Positions 37,420 through 46,712 are shown, counted from the first letter of the stretch. The stretch is DNA of 64,000 bases from Blastopirellula sp. (GCA_002733575.1 NVWB01000001.1:158472-222471), one strand, 5' to 3'. A program made the numbers and translations. The notes: generated by a model from the sequence alone, not told the origin.

Positions 37420-38529
37420 CTACAACCCTGCAGCTTTGGTGAGATTTACGCGGAACCGATCGCGTCGTCGTTGGTACCGACGGGTCATTTCGGGCGATGC
37501 ATGGCCGAGTTGTTTCTGGATATAACGTTCATCGACATCAGCACTACTGGCGAGACCGGCGCGTAGAGAATGACCAGAGAACAGCGCGAGGCGTTCCTTT
37601 TCGGGCAGATCAGAGCGGATACCGGCATCGCGCACGGTCTTTTTGATCAACCGCGCGACATGCTTATCCGACAGCCGATCCCCCGTGACTTTGCGATCAT
37701 CGCGGGTGACACGCTGGAACAGCGGGCCCCCGTTTATATAGGTGTCGATCCTAGAGTAATGCAGATATTGCTCAAGCGCATGCACCGGGCAGGTTTGGTC
37801 GCTGGAGCCCCGGCCAATCTCAACCTCGCGCCAACCAGTTTTACCGCGAAACGCCAGGATCAGACCCTGTTTTGTAATCTCGATCCATCCCTTGCCCTCA
37901 ATGGTATCATCGCGATTGATATCCAGGCAGACGATTTCAGAGCGGCGCAAACCACCCGCATAACCGACCAGCAGGATGGCGCGGTCGCGCATGTCGCGCA
38001 GCCCAAACGACAGCGTCGCGATCATCTTCAGGATATCCTCGGCCAGCACCGCTTCCTTTTGCAGCGGCGGGCGGGCATGTTTGCGTCTGATGCCCGCGAG
38101 AACCGTGGCAATGTGGCGATCCTTGCGATCAAGGGTGAAACCACGCTGTTGGTAATGCCATCCCAAACCCGAGAGCCGGCGCTCAATGGTGGCGACGGAC
38201 AGGGCAGGAGAGCCATCATCCGGTGAGGCGCAGTTGGCGATATACAGGCCCAGCAGTTCAGGAGACGGGGGCAGGGGATCAGCGCCGCGCCGCCTGCACC
38301 AGCTGTTAAAATGTGCCCAGTCGGCTTTGTAAGCGGTGTTGGTGTTCTCGGCCGTGGACTGACGGGCGTAGTCGCGGGCGGTATCGACCAGCCGGTCGAG
38401 CGAGCCAGAACCAGCTACAAGGTCCGGGGCTTTAAGGGTCTCTCTGACATGTGGGTCTCGTTCGTTGCTCTCATTGGCCAAGGGTTCAATTGCTGCGCCT
38501 GAGGGCGATTTATCGCTGCTTTGTTCCAT
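37420..38529 (-). CDS. Tyrosine recombinase/integrase, first copy
   Basis: A 369-residue phage-type integrase. The N-terminal SAM-like core-binding domain covers about 45-160 and the catalytic domain about 165-360. Catalytic residues are visible: Arg195 (AGGLRRSE), Lys230 (FRGKTG), His320 and Arg323 (SGHSLRAG), His343 (LGHASPEM) and Tyr352. All are intact, so it is probably active. It ends KAAGL. A second copy in the same orientation begins at the right edge of the window (63895), identical over the 99 bases that can be compared. The two copies bound a segment carrying the catabolic cluster and the repABC module. Confidence 0.93.
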   Translation of the reverse strand: MEQSSDKSPSGAAIEPLANESNERDPHVRETLKAPDLVAGSGSLDRLVDTARDYARQSTAENTNTAYKADWAHFNSWCRRRGADPLPPSPELLGLYIANCASPDDGSPALSVATIERRLSGLGWHYQQRGFTLDRKDRHIATVLAGIRRKHARPPLQKEAVLAEDILKMIATLSFGLRDMRDRAILLVGYAGGLRRSEIVCLDINRDDTIEGKGWIEITKQGLILAFRGKTGWREVEIGRGSSDQTCPVHALEQYLHYSRIDTYINGGPLFQRVTRDDRKVTGDRLSDKHVARLIKKTVRDAGIRSDLPEKERLALFSGHSLRAGLASSADVDERYIQKQLGHASPEMTRRYQRRRDRFRVNLTKAAGL

Positions 38530-38654
38530 ATTCGCAGGCTACATTATAATCGTCCGATAATGCAATCTTATTGGACATAACGAGTAGGCATAAGTTAAGG
38601 CGCTTTATTGCGAATATTTTGGCCTAAAGCGCCGTATTTGACTAGGTTGTTTGC

Positions 38655-38810
38655 ATGAAAGAAGTAGCCAAACCCGTCTTAAGTGTTGATCCGACCATAC
38701 GCATGTTACTGCGGTGGGTCACCTCTGTGCCGGGCGAAGCCGTTGAAGCTGTTGTATTTACGTCCGGTGCAGTACTGGCGATGCTGGATGTTGTGTTACG
38801 GGACGCGTGA
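38655..38810 (+). CDS. Small uncharacterised reading frame, possibly a gene remnant
   Basis: A 51-residue frame (MKEVAKPVLSVDPTIRMLLRWV, ending VVLRDA) closed by TGA at 38808. The same frame stays open beyond the stop into the ScpB-like fragment, so this may be the front of a broken gene. No clear ribosome site and no recognised domain. It may be non-functional. Confidence 0.3.
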   Translation: MKEVAKPVLSVDPTIRMLLRWVTSVPGEAVEAVVFTSGAVLAMLDVVLRDA

Positions 38811-38996
38811 TGGTCTCAAAGAATCTTTGGCAAGGACATCAGTCGCGATTTGATTGGTCGGTTGCGGGCGTGGGGATTGATCACCACGGGACCACGCAGT
38901 CCGAGGGCAGGGGCGCCTTATACTTATGTGACGACGCAGCAGTTTTTGGTGGCGTTTGATTTGCAGAACTTACGAGACCTGCCGGAATACAGTGGA
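38811..38996 (+). pseudogene. ScpB-like C-terminal fragment
   Basis: The frame reads IFGKDISRDLIGRLRAWGLI, then TTGPRSPRAGAPYTYVTTQQFLVAFDLQNLRDLPE, which matches the second winged-helix domain of ScpB, a partner of the SMC chromosome-condensation complex. Only about 60 of the normal 200 residues remain, with no start and with an unrelated tail after LRDLPE. It is therefore a truncated remnant. It is fused without spacing to the next remnant. Confidence 0.6.
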
Positions 38997-39025
38997 ACCG
39001 AGCCTAATGCCTACCCATCGCCACA

Positions 39026-39286
39026 TTCAGCGATTTGGATGGCGTGATAAAACGCGCTAATTCAACACCTTATGGTCTGGCCGCCTATGCGTTCACTGGC
39101 AGTCATGCCACAGCAGAGCACCTCTCAAAGGGGCTACATGCGGGCATGGTCGGGATCAACAATTTCATGGTCGCGCATGCCGAGGCCCCGTTTGGCGGAT
39201 TTGATCATTCGGGCATGGGCCGCGAGGGCGGAACGCAGGCGATCAACGACTACCTTAATACCAAAATGACCCATTTTTCGTGGTAG
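39026..39286 (+). pseudogene. Aldehyde dehydrogenase C-terminal fragment
   Basis: Reads FSDLDGVIKRANSTPYGLAA, then AGMVGINNFMVAHAEAPFGGF and HSGMGREGGTQAINDYLNTK, the conserved C-terminus of succinate-semialdehyde-type NAD(P) aldehyde dehydrogenases. About 85 of the normal 480 residues remain and the catalytic cysteine domain is lost, so it cannot be active. The natural stop is kept. It is followed four bases later by the ATG of an aldolase fragment, so these two genes were probably neighbours in an intact catabolic operon. Confidence 0.8.
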
Positions 39287-39290
39287 GCAC

Positions 39291-39557
39291 ATGACATTCA
39301 TAAATCCATTAAAGCAACTCTGGGCCGAAGGAAAACCGGCGATTAATGGGTGGATAACCCTGCCGGGCATCCTTTCAGCCGAAATTATGGCCCGCGCCGG
39401 ATGGGACAGTATCACCATCGACATGCAGCATGGTACGGCTGACTACGCTGACCTTCTGGCAATCTTGCCGGTGATCGGCCAGACCGGCACCACGCCGCTG
39501 GTGCGCGTGCCCTGGAACCGCCCTGAGGACATCATGCGCGCACTTGATGCCGGGGCT
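39291..39557 (+). pseudogene. HpcH/HpaI aldolase N-terminal fragment
   Basis: Starts at ATG 39291 and reads INPLKQLWAEGKPAINGWIT, then SAEIMARAGWDSITIDMQHG and RVPWNRPEDIMRALDAGA, the N-terminal third of class II 2-oxoacid aldolases of the HpcH/HpaI family (cleaving 4-hydroxy-2-oxoacids to pyruvate and an aldehyde). The match stops at DAGA, where the expected YGIIVPMV is replaced by a different gene in another frame. About 89 of 255 residues remain; not functional. Confidence 0.8.
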
Positions 39558-39771
39558 ACGCCTGTTTGGTTGCTATCATGTCGATGGGGAAGGGGTATCA
39601 CCGTGTCAGTCAGGATCGTCTGCATCAAGTGACGGTCGATGCCGGCAACCCTGCTCCAGTTGTGTCGTCAGCCGGAGCGCTAATCGATAGTTTGCACCTT
39701 ATGGGGACCAAAAAAGTGCCGATCGTGGCACCCTATATGAAGCCGCTGACAAAAATGGTTGCTGAATATAG
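39554..39771 (+). pseudogene. Maleate isomerase/Asp-Glu racemase internal fragment
   Basis: In frame with 39554 the sequence reads GYACLVAIMSMGKGYH, then APVVSSAGALIDSLHLMGTKKV and IVAPYMKPLTKMVAEY, an internal part of maleate cis-trans isomerase (Asp/Glu racemase superfamily). The match breaks after VAEY and the frame ends at 39802 with unrelated residues. The front of the gene is missing, so this is a remnant. Together with the aldolase and dehydrogenase scraps it points to a former nicotinate- or dicarboxylate-type catabolic operon. Confidence 0.65.
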
Positions 39772-39978
39772 GGTTTTGCCGGTTGGCAGGGCGATCCGTT
39801 GAATATGAGTCTGCCCACACAAAAATCTCAGGAAAAAATCATAATCATCATGCCTGCACCTGTGTGAGAGACGGATAATCTGGATCTCTGGAGTTAGTTA
39901 ACGTCACCGCCAAAAATGGCCCCTCGTAAAACTCTCGGCAAAGCCGTTTCTACTGGATCAGCAACTTAAGTCGATCAT

Positions 39979-40776
39979 TCAAGCATCCCAAATCTGATCT
40001 GGATCGGGCAAGGGGATCGCCGCAAGCAGCTCTTTTGTGTAGCTTGCTTGCGGGCTTTCAAACAAAATTTGGGATTCAGCTTCCTCAACTATCAGCCCTT
40101 GATGTAACACTATCACACGATCGCACAGGCGACGAATTACTGACAGATCGTGGCTAATGAAGGCCAGCGTTAGCCCCAGTTCCTTGACAAGTTTCGCCAG
40201 CAGATTTAACACCTGCGCCTGCGAGGATACATCCAGCCCGGATACAATTTCATCGGCAAGAATGAATTCAGGACGTAGAGCAATTGCGCGGGCGATGCCC
40301 ACGCGTTGGCGTTGACCGCCAGATAGTTCATGTGGGTAGCGCTGCGAGAAACTTTGTGGCAAGCCCACCAAATCAAGCGCTTCGTTCACGCGTTCCTTTG
40401 TTCGATCCATCCCGTGCAATCGCATCGGGCCCGCGATAATGCCGCCAACCTTTCGACGCGGGTTCAGTGAGGACATCGGGTCCTGAAAAATCATCTGAAA
40501 CCGCTGCCGCATGCCACGCAATTCTTCTTCGCTGGTGTGGGTGATGTCCATGCCATCGAATAAAATACTGCCACTTGTTGGTTCCAACAGGCGCATCATG
40601 GCGCGTGCCAAAGTGGATTTGCCCGAGCCAGAGCCGCCAACAATGCCCAAGACGCAGCCTTTTGGTATGTCAAAGCTGATGCCCTTGAGAATATCGATCT
40701 GTGGCGCTGGACCGAACAGCGGTTTTTGCGTCATATCGGGTAGCGATAGCTTTAGGTCGTTTATGCTGAACATCAT
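39979..40776 (-). CDS. Oligopeptide/dipeptide-type ABC importer ATP-binding protein (DppF/OppF type)
   Basis: A 265-residue ATPase. Walker A is GGSGSGKSTLARAM (about residues 43-56), the signature is LSGGQRQRVGIARAI, and Walker B is FILADEI (the common DEP is DEI). The start overlaps the stop of the preceding ATPase gene by four bases (ATGA). It would energise uptake of a small organic solute, possibly a peptide or an organic-nitrogen compound. Transport genes dppD, dppC, dppB and the binding protein lie upstream in the same operon. Family assignment is firm; substrate unknown. Confidence 0.92.
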   Translation of the reverse strand: MMFSINDLKLSLPDMTQKPLFGPAPQIDILKGISFDIPKGCVLGIVGGSGSGKSTLARAMMRLLEPTSGSILFDGMDITHTSEEELRGMRQRFQMIFQDPMSSLNPRRKVGGIIAGPMRLHGMDRTKERVNEALDLVGLPQSFSQRYPHELSGGQRQRVGIARAIALRPEFILADEIVSGLDVSSQAQVLNLLAKLVKELGLTLAFISHDLSVIRRLCDRVIVLHQGLIVEEAESQILFESPQASYTKELLAAIPLPDPDQIWDA

Positions 40777-41642
40777 GATTGATGCCTCATGTCATGTTGC
40801 GCGACTTCCTGTTCAACGGTGTCGATTACGCTTTGCGGCACGGGTGTCAGGCTTCCGGTTGGATCGGCATAGGTTGGCGTGGCAGCAAGTAGAGCAGCCG
40901 AATAGGGGTGGATCGGTGACATAAAAAACCGCCGCATTTGTGCTTGTTCAACAAGTTTCCCGGCGTATAGGACAGACAGGGAGTCACACACTTTTGAGAC
41001 AACCCCAAGGTCATGCGTTACAAACAACAGCGCCGTTCCATGGCGTTTTTGCATCTGCGCTATCAGACGCAGAATTTGCTTTTGTACAGTTGCGTCCAGC
41101 GCTGTGGTTGGTTCGTCCGCGATGATCAGCTTTGGTTCTGCTGCAAATGCTGACGCGATCAAGATCCGCTGGCGCATGCCTCCGGACAACTCGTGCGGAT
41201 AGTTTCGCATCACACGCAAAGGGTCAGGAATATGGACTTCATCGAGCAATTCCAGCGCTCGGTCCAAAGCGTCAGCTTTGGACCATCCTAAAATATCGAC
41301 CAACCGGCGTGTGATTTGCGGACCAATCCGTTTTGATGGGTTCAGTGCAGTAAGCGGATCTTGCGGAATGAGTGCGGCCTGCGCGCCGATGCGCTTTCTG
41401 CGCTCAGATGGCGGCAGCGTCAACAAATCTGTGCCATCCAACCAAATTTCACCCCCCGTGATGTGCAGGGCTTTTGGCAGGATACCTAAAACAGCCTTGC
41501 CGATCATCGACTTTCCGGCGCCTGATTCCCCAACCAATCCATGGACTTGCGCGGCGTTCACATCCAAGGATACTGACCGAAGGATTGGCGTGCCCTGTGC
41601 CAGTTTCACATTCAAATTTCTTATGGATAGAAAACTGCTCAT
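40773..41642 (-). CDS. Oligopeptide/dipeptide-type ABC importer ATP-binding protein (DppD/OppD type)
   Basis: A 289-residue ATPase. Start at ATG 41642 is preferred because it overlaps the stop of the permease gene (ATGA) and begins exactly at the conserved LSIRNLNVKLAQGTPILRSVS. Walker A is GESGAGKSMIGKAV, signature LSGGMRQRILIASAF, Walker B LIIADEPTTAL. The C-terminus has the peptide-transporter extension (PIHPYSAALLAATP). The track of leftward overlaps shows tight coupling in the operon. Confidence 0.92.
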   Translation of the reverse strand: MSSFLSIRNLNVKLAQGTPILRSVSLDVNAAQVHGLVGESGAGKSMIGKAVLGILPKALHITGGEIWLDGTDLLTLPPSERRKRIGAQAALIPQDPLTALNPSKRIGPQITRRLVDILGWSKADALDRALELLDEVHIPDPLRVMRNYPHELSGGMRQRILIASAFAAEPKLIIADEPTTALDATVQKQILRLIAQMQKRHGTALLFVTHDLGVVSKVCDSLSVLYAGKLVEQAQMRRFFMSPIHPYSAALLAATPTYADPTGSLTPVPQSVIDTVEQEVAQHDMRHQS

Positions 41643-42490
41643 CTTAGCACCGGATCGAAACGGTCTTTTAGACCTTCGCCTAGTTGGGAAAAACTCAGGA
41701 CGGTCAGGAACAGTGTGATCAATGGAAAAACCAGTACCCACCACGCCTGATGGACAGATGTGCGGCCTTCTGAAATCATGCCACCCCATGTCGGACTGTC
41801 GGTTGAGATCGATAAGTTCACAAATGATAAAATGGCCTCAATGATCACCGATATTCCCATTTCCAGCGTTAAGAGGGCGATGATTGACGGCAAAACGTTG
41901 GGAAAGATTTCAGTTAGCATTGTGCTAAATTTTGTACGCCCTGCTATCTTTGCTGAGGCGACATAGTCCATTGCAGATTGACCAAGAGCTTCTGCACGTA
42001 TGACACGGGCGAAACGGGTCCAGTCAATAATAACGATGGCAATAATGATTGAAACGATCCCGGTTCCAAGAACAGCAATCAGCAGAATGGCAAATAGTAC
42101 AGGTGGAAACGCCATCCAAATATCAACGAAACGGCTAATGATCCGGTCGGGCCACCCACGATAGTAACCCGCGATCATGCCAAGCGTTGCCCCAACGGCG
42201 CATGTGAGCGTTCCCGCCACCAAAGCGACAAACAGAGCCAAACGCGACCCGTACAATATTCTCGATAGCACATCACGTCCCAGCGAGTCTGTTCCGAGCC
42301 AAAATCCCGGCTCTGCCTTTGCATCCCAAAATGGCGGAAGGCGAGCCGCGAACAGATCCTGTGCAAGTGGATTGTGCGGAGCAATAAGCGGTGCAAGGAT
42401 TGCGCCCACTGCGAGTGCAAACAGCCAGCCGCCAGACAACCACAGGCGCAAACCCAAGGGGCGTCTCATTTCTTTTTGCGCATCACGCAT
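41639..42490 (-). CDS. ABC importer permease (DppC type)
   Basis: A 283-residue inner-membrane permease with about six hydrophobic helices, the first at about 15-37 (LWLSGGWLFALAVGAILAPLI). The peptide-permease loop reads WTRFARVIRAEALGQSAMDYVASAKIAG. It begins PxxLAQDLFAARLPP, typical of DppC. ATG 42490 is preferred: GAGG lies about seven bases upstream and the start overlaps the stop of the DppB-type gene by eight bases. Confidence 0.9.
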   Translation of the reverse strand: MRDAQKEMRRPLGLRLWLSGGWLFALAVGAILAPLIAPHNPLAQDLFAARLPPFWDAKAEPGFWLGTDSLGRDVLSRILYGSRLALFVALVAGTLTCAVGATLGMIAGYYRGWPDRIISRFVDIWMAFPPVLFAILLIAVLGTGIVSIIIAIVIIDWTRFARVIRAEALGQSAMDYVASAKIAGRTKFSTMLTEIFPNVLPSIIALLTLEMGISVIIEAILSFVNLSISTDSPTWGGMISEGRTSVHQAWWVLVFPLITLFLTVLSFSQLGEGLKDRFDPVLR

Positions 42491-43493
42491 GTCGCAGCCT
42501 CGGATTGAGGACCGTATACAGCATATCAACAGCCAAATTTATGAGGGTAAACAAAAGGGCGAACAAGATGACAATGCCTTGGATCAGCGGCAAATCCCGG
42601 TTGATAACTGCGTCGATTGCCATGTTACCTAATCCCTCATAGCTGAATAGCCGTTCGATAATGACTGTGCCGCCAATAAGAAATGTGAACTGCACGCCAA
42701 CCAACGTCAGCGTTGGCAATATCGCATTTGGCAACGCTTCGCGTAAAATGACATTACGCTCTGAATAGCCTTTGCTGCGTGCCAAGGTGACATAATCAAG
42801 GTGCATCGTTTCCTTGAGAGACTGTTTCAGCAACTGCGAGATGATTGCCGCCAGTGGAATTCCGAGGGCCAAAGCCGGCATAAACATATGGGCGATAAGG
42901 TCGCCAACAACATCAAACCGCAGCCGAACAAGGGCCTCAATCAGATAGAAATTCGTAGTGAAATCAATATTGAGTGATGGCGAAATGCGACCCGAGATGT
43001 GAAACACAGGCCACAGCACACCAAAAATCAGGATCAAGACCAGACCCCATAGGAAATCCGGGATCGAAAGCGCCATTCCAGCGGTCACGTCAATTAGACC
43101 CTCTGTCTTTGAGTCGCGATAGAGCGTACCCAGCAGGGCCATTGAGCCACCGGCCAACACCGCTATTGTCAGTGCGAGCATGCTTAGCTCCAAAGTCGCG
43201 GGCAAACGATTCAAAACCAAATGGGAAACGGGCTGCCGCGCTGAAATGGACGTGCCAAAATCGCCTTGGACAACACCAGTTAACCAAATCACGAACTGCT
43301 CAAAGATGGACTTATCAAAGCCGTATAGGGCCTCTAGCCGGGCAATGTCGGCCTCGGTTGCACCCGGCGGCAACATCATAGCAATGGGGTTGCCGGGAAC
43401 AACACGGATGACAACAAAAACGATCACAGCGACGCCAAAAAGCGTAATGGCCGTGCCGATCAACCGCAAAAGAACTGTGCGTAAAAGAGGCAT
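42483..43493 (-). CDS. ABC importer permease (DppB type)
   Basis: A 336-residue permease with the DppB N-terminal helix (LLRLIGTAITLFGVAVIVFVVI), the family motif VPGNPIAMMLPPGATEADIARLEALYGFD, and the EAA loop LKQSLKETMHLDYVTLARSKGYSE. About six membrane helices. It pairs with the DppC-type permease encoded next. A perfect stem-loop (43513-43538) separates it from the binding-protein gene. Confidence 0.92.
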   Translation of the reverse strand: MPLLRTVLLRLIGTAITLFGVAVIVFVVIRVVPGNPIAMMLPPGATEADIARLEALYGFDKSIFEQFVIWLTGVVQGDFGTSISARQPVSHLVLNRLPATLELSMLALTIAVLAGGSMALLGTLYRDSKTEGLIDVTAGMALSIPDFLWGLVLILIFGVLWPVFHISGRISPSLNIDFTTNFYLIEALVRLRFDVVGDLIAHMFMPALALGIPLAAIISQLLKQSLKETMHLDYVTLARSKGYSERNVILREALPNAILPTLTLVGVQFTFLIGGTVIIERLFSYEGLGNMAIDAVINRDLPLIQGIVILFALLFTLINLAVDMLYTVLNPRLRHA

Positions 43494-43512
43494 GGATCTC
43501 CAATCAGAAAAT

Positions 43513-43538
43513 CGGGGCTACGATCAAGCGTAGCCCCG
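43513..43538 (-). terminator. Intra-operon stem-loop between binding-protein and permease genes
   Basis: CGGGGCTACG (43513-43522) pairs perfectly with CGTAGCCCCG (43529-43538) across a six-base loop, between the stop of the binding-protein gene and the start of dppB. No T-run follows, so it is more likely an mRNA-stability or attenuation element that keeps binding protein in excess over permease than a full terminator. Confidence 0.65.
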
Positions 43539-43556
43539 TGCGTGAAGCGCGAAAGC

Positions 43557-45083
43557 TTAGTTGCGGGTCATCAAATGTGGCAACAGCGCCCCAGAACGGT
43601 GGGGTGTTATATTAACGCCTGAAACATGCAGAATAGGCTGCACGTACTGCAAGAGCGGGATTACTTCCGCTTCCGCAGCGATGTGCCGGTCGACCTCTTT
43701 CCACCCAGCGATACGCTTGGCCTCGTCCTTTTCACCCCAAAGAGGCAAGATCGCGTCAAAGGTGTCTTGACCATCCCAAACAGAGTGTGGTGAAGGCCCA
43801 AACATCGCAAAACCGGTCGAAGTCGTTGGGTCGCCGACTGAGTTACCCCAGTTGTAGAACGCTGCAGGGGCCAAAGTATCGGTTGCCCTCAGTTCATAGT
43901 GTTTGGCGATTTCGTAAACTTCTATTTCCGCCTCGATCCCGACTTTGCGCCACAGTCCTACGATGGCTTGCACCATTTCATAGTCCTTGGGTTTAAAGCC
44001 CTTTGTGGTTTGGATGGTGAATTTGACCGGATTGTCCGGACCATAGCCCGAAGCAGCAAGATATTGCATGGCCTTTTCAGGGCTATATTCCACGGAAATA
44101 CTGTCGTCATAGGCCGCATAATCCGGTGTCTGTAGTGTATCGATTGCGACCCCGTAGCCAGATAGCAGCCTGTCGATGATCAATTGTTTATCAATCGCAT
44201 GAGCAGCAGCTTTGCGTACATTTGGATCAGTCATAGCCTCGATATCGTTGAGAAAGATCATCCCAATGTCCGAAATCGGCTGAGCTGTACCGTTTATACC
44301 TTCGAGAGCTCTCAAACGATCATATTCCTCGTAAGGGATCTCTAGCGTTACATGTGAATTTCCAGATTCCAACTCAGCAACCCGCGATGTCGCGTCTGTC
44401 ACAAACTTGATGGTCACTGTCTTGAATTCGGGTGCGCCGCCCCAGTAATTTTCGTTTGCCTTCAAGCGTACAAAGGCATTTCTTTCGAATTTTTCAACCA
44501 TATAAGGGCCGGTACCGATTGGGGCGGCTTCAAACCCGTCAGCGCCAACTTTTTCGTAGTATTTCTTGGGCAGCACGTAGCCGGTCAAAAATGACATCCA
44601 TTTAAAGAATGTTGGTTCGTACTCTTTCACATCGGCGGTAACGCGATTTCCTTCGGCTGTAATATTTTCGATTTTACCCCATATGAACTGGATCGGGTTG
44701 CCGGACTCGGGGTTTGCTGCGCGTCTTAGCGACCATGCAACATCTTCGGCGGTGAATGCGTCGCCATTGTGCCAGGTTACTCCTTCTCTCACGTCCATCC
44801 AAATTTGAGTTTGGTCATCGTTCCAGCCAAAGTCGGTGATGAGACCTGAACCAAAAGAAAGGTCCGGGTTTTGTGGGATGTAGAGGTCAAAGACCGACTG
44901 ATATAGGCCCTGAATCGTTGGGTTCACCGCAGACAATCCGACGGTCGGGTCCCAGCTTGGCAAGTTGACGTTATAAGCAATTACGAGCTCGTCGATTTTC
45001 TGCGCAAAAACAGGCGTGCCTATCGCAAAAGTGGTTAGTGCTGCAGAGGATGCCATAAGCAGGCCGCGTCTTGTAAGTTTCAT
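43557..45083 (-). CDS. ABC importer solute-binding protein (family 5, DppA-like)
   Basis: A 508-residue periplasmic binding protein of SBP family 5. The signal peptide (residues 1-27, cleavage after PVFA) has twin arginines (LTRRGLLMAS), which suggests Tat export. The family motif appears as WSLRRAANPESGNP and later KFVTDATSRVAELESGNSHV and DPNVRKAAAHAIDKQLIIDRLL. Family 5 proteins bind di/oligopeptides, nickel, opines and other solutes, so the ligand is open. It lies 31 bases after the stop of an oxidoreductase gene on the same strand, tying import to that enzyme. Confidence 0.93.
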   Translation of the reverse strand: MKLTRRGLLMASSAALTTFAIGTPVFAQKIDELVIAYNVNLPSWDPTVGLSAVNPTIQGLYQSVFDLYIPQNPDLSFGSGLITDFGWNDDQTQIWMDVREGVTWHNGDAFTAEDVAWSLRRAANPESGNPIQFIWGKIENITAEGNRVTADVKEYEPTFFKWMSFLTGYVLPKKYYEKVGADGFEAAPIGTGPYMVEKFERNAFVRLKANENYWGGAPEFKTVTIKFVTDATSRVAELESGNSHVTLEIPYEEYDRLRALEGINGTAQPISDIGMIFLNDIEAMTDPNVRKAAAHAIDKQLIIDRLLSGYGVAIDTLQTPDYAAYDDSISVEYSPEKAMQYLAASGYGPDNPVKFTIQTTKGFKPKDYEMVQAIVGLWRKVGIEAEIEVYEIAKHYELRATDTLAPAAFYNWGNSVGDPTTSTGFAMFGPSPHSVWDGQDTFDAILPLWGEKDEAKRIAGWKEVDRHIAAEAEVIPLLQYVQPILHVSGVNITPHRSGALLPHLMTRN

Positions 45084-45114
45084 TTGGTCTCTCCCATTGA
45101 TTTTGTTAAATTAT

Positions 45115-46683
45115 TCAGTTGCCGGCAAGTTTTTTGGCAAGCAGTGTGCCGGGCCCCGCGCCCGTCCCGCCACCTGGCCAAACAGCGGCACCAGTGTGGA
45201 AAAGGTTCTTGATCGGCGTTGATCCATCTGCAAATCCCCGTGCGGGGCGATTTACAAAATGCTGATGCAAGTGGTGGCTACCGCAAACCTGATCACCACC
45301 AACAAGGTTGGGATTATCTGCCTCGAGCATGTCAGGCGTTACAATATGTTGGCCGAGTATCTTGCTGCGAACGCCCGGAGCGTAGCGGTCCAGTATATCC
45401 AACACACGATTTGCCATTGGTTCTGCCACATCCGTCCAATCGACAGCATCTATTTCGCCCTTTGCATCACCTTTGATTGCACCCGGCACCATACGCACCT
45501 GTAACCACAAAACGTGTTTTCCAGCAGGCGCACGTGAGGGGTCAACCACGGTTGGCTGGCCACATACGATCACGGGTTCATCAGGTAATAGTCCAGCTTT
45601 TGCCTGTGCATATGTCCGCGCCATCTGATCCATCGAAGGGGCAAGATGAACATAGGCAAAACGTTTGAGTTCGGGCGCGGTCCAGTCAGGCAAATCATCC
45701 ATTGCCAAATGGATCATCATTGTCCCCGGAGCATGCTGAAAACTTTTCATAGCAGCTTCGTGACGGGCATCGCCCATAGGGCCCGTTAATCTAAGAAGAG
45801 CCGCAGGCGCCACGTTCGCGATAACAGATTTTTTGGCCCTAATCTGTCGACCATCGGCGAGTGTAATTCCATGTGCTTGGCCGGCGGAGTGATTGATAGA
45901 GGCAACTCTTTCGTTGCAATAAATCGCACCTCCCTGTGCTTCGAGCAATTTTGTCATCGACTTAACTACAGTCGCAGCACCGCCGCGTCCAAGAACCATG
46001 CCAAAGGCCTGCCCTGACATGGCCTCAAGGTATGGGAACAGTGCGCCGCCAGCGATGTCTGGAGCAAAGTCCAAATGCATTCCCCATGCCGCCAGCGTGG
46101 CCTTGATGTGTTCGCTTTCGAATGTTTGATCCAACCAGGCGCGTGGCGACATCATAAGAAATCTGGCGAAATCCAGAGACCCGCCAACGCCTTTGGCGCG
46201 CCAAGTCTTCCAGCATAATGATGTGAATGCACGTAAATTCATCGGAGAACCCAAAAGAGCAAAGATAGTCTCTGCTTCGGTGGGAAAGCCGGTTGTCAAT
46301 TTTGCCCAAGCCTCGGCATCGGTTTCGGAAAACCCCCGAATGCGCGCCGTGGTCAGAGCCACGTCGTTGGATACACCAAGCCACCGACCATCGGGAAAGG
46401 CGCTGGCAAATGGGTGGAGAGACGGCACGAATTGCAAACCATGGTCAGCCAGTTTTTCACTATTATAGGAATGAAATGTAGACCCAGCAAACAAAGATAA
46501 GTTCATTGCCGCCCAATCGTGCTGGAAACCCGGCAGGGTATATTCGCCAGTTTTTACTGCACCTCCGGGTTCCGATGCCTGTTCGTAAATTGCAACCTTC
46601 CAGCCCTTTAAGGCCAAGGTGCAAGCGCACGCCAGACTGTTGATCCCCGCCCCAATAATTATCGCATCTGGATCCAGTTCCAT
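45115..46683 (-). CDS. Phytoene-desaturase-like FAD oxidoreductase (first paralogue)
   Basis: A 522-residue flavoprotein. The FAD-binding motif is IIGAGINSLACACTLALKG followed by the acidic strand end KVAIYEQASEPGGAVKTGE; the second FAD contact reads HTGAAVWPGGGTGAGPGTLLA at the C-terminus. The central part carries YVHLAPSMDQM and the family's substrate domain. This family (NAD(P)/FAD-dependent oxidoreductases related to phytoene dehydrogenases) oxidises varied lipids and amines; a carotenoid role is unlikely here since no carotenoid genes are near. It is the first gene of the leftward import operon and is divergent from the cyclase gene. A paralogue is encoded at 47651. Confidence 0.88.
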   Translation of the reverse strand: MELDPDAIIIGAGINSLACACTLALKGWKVAIYEQASEPGGAVKTGEYTLPGFQHDWAAMNLSLFAGSTFHSYNSEKLADHGLQFVPSLHPFASAFPDGRWLGVSNDVALTTARIRGFSETDAEAWAKLTTGFPTEAETIFALLGSPMNLRAFTSLCWKTWRAKGVGGSLDFARFLMMSPRAWLDQTFESEHIKATLAAWGMHLDFAPDIAGGALFPYLEAMSGQAFGMVLGRGGAATVVKSMTKLLEAQGGAIYCNERVASINHSAGQAHGITLADGRQIRAKKSVIANVAPAALLRLTGPMGDARHEAAMKSFQHAPGTMMIHLAMDDLPDWTAPELKRFAYVHLAPSMDQMARTYAQAKAGLLPDEPVIVCGQPTVVDPSRAPAGKHVLWLQVRMVPGAIKGDAKGEIDAVDWTDVAEPMANRVLDILDRYAPGVRSKILGQHIVTPDMLEADNPNLVGGDQVCGSHHLHQHFVNRPARGFADGSTPIKNLFHTGAAVWPGGGTGAGPGTLLAKKLAGN

Positions 46684-46712
46684 TCTTTTTTCGCACTCCC
46701 TAGATTATTTAA

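Noticed and set aside
41643..41789. 49-codon N-terminal extension of the DppD-type ATPase
   Set aside because: The ATGA overlap and the conserved start of the ATPase at 41642 make the longer form unlikely.
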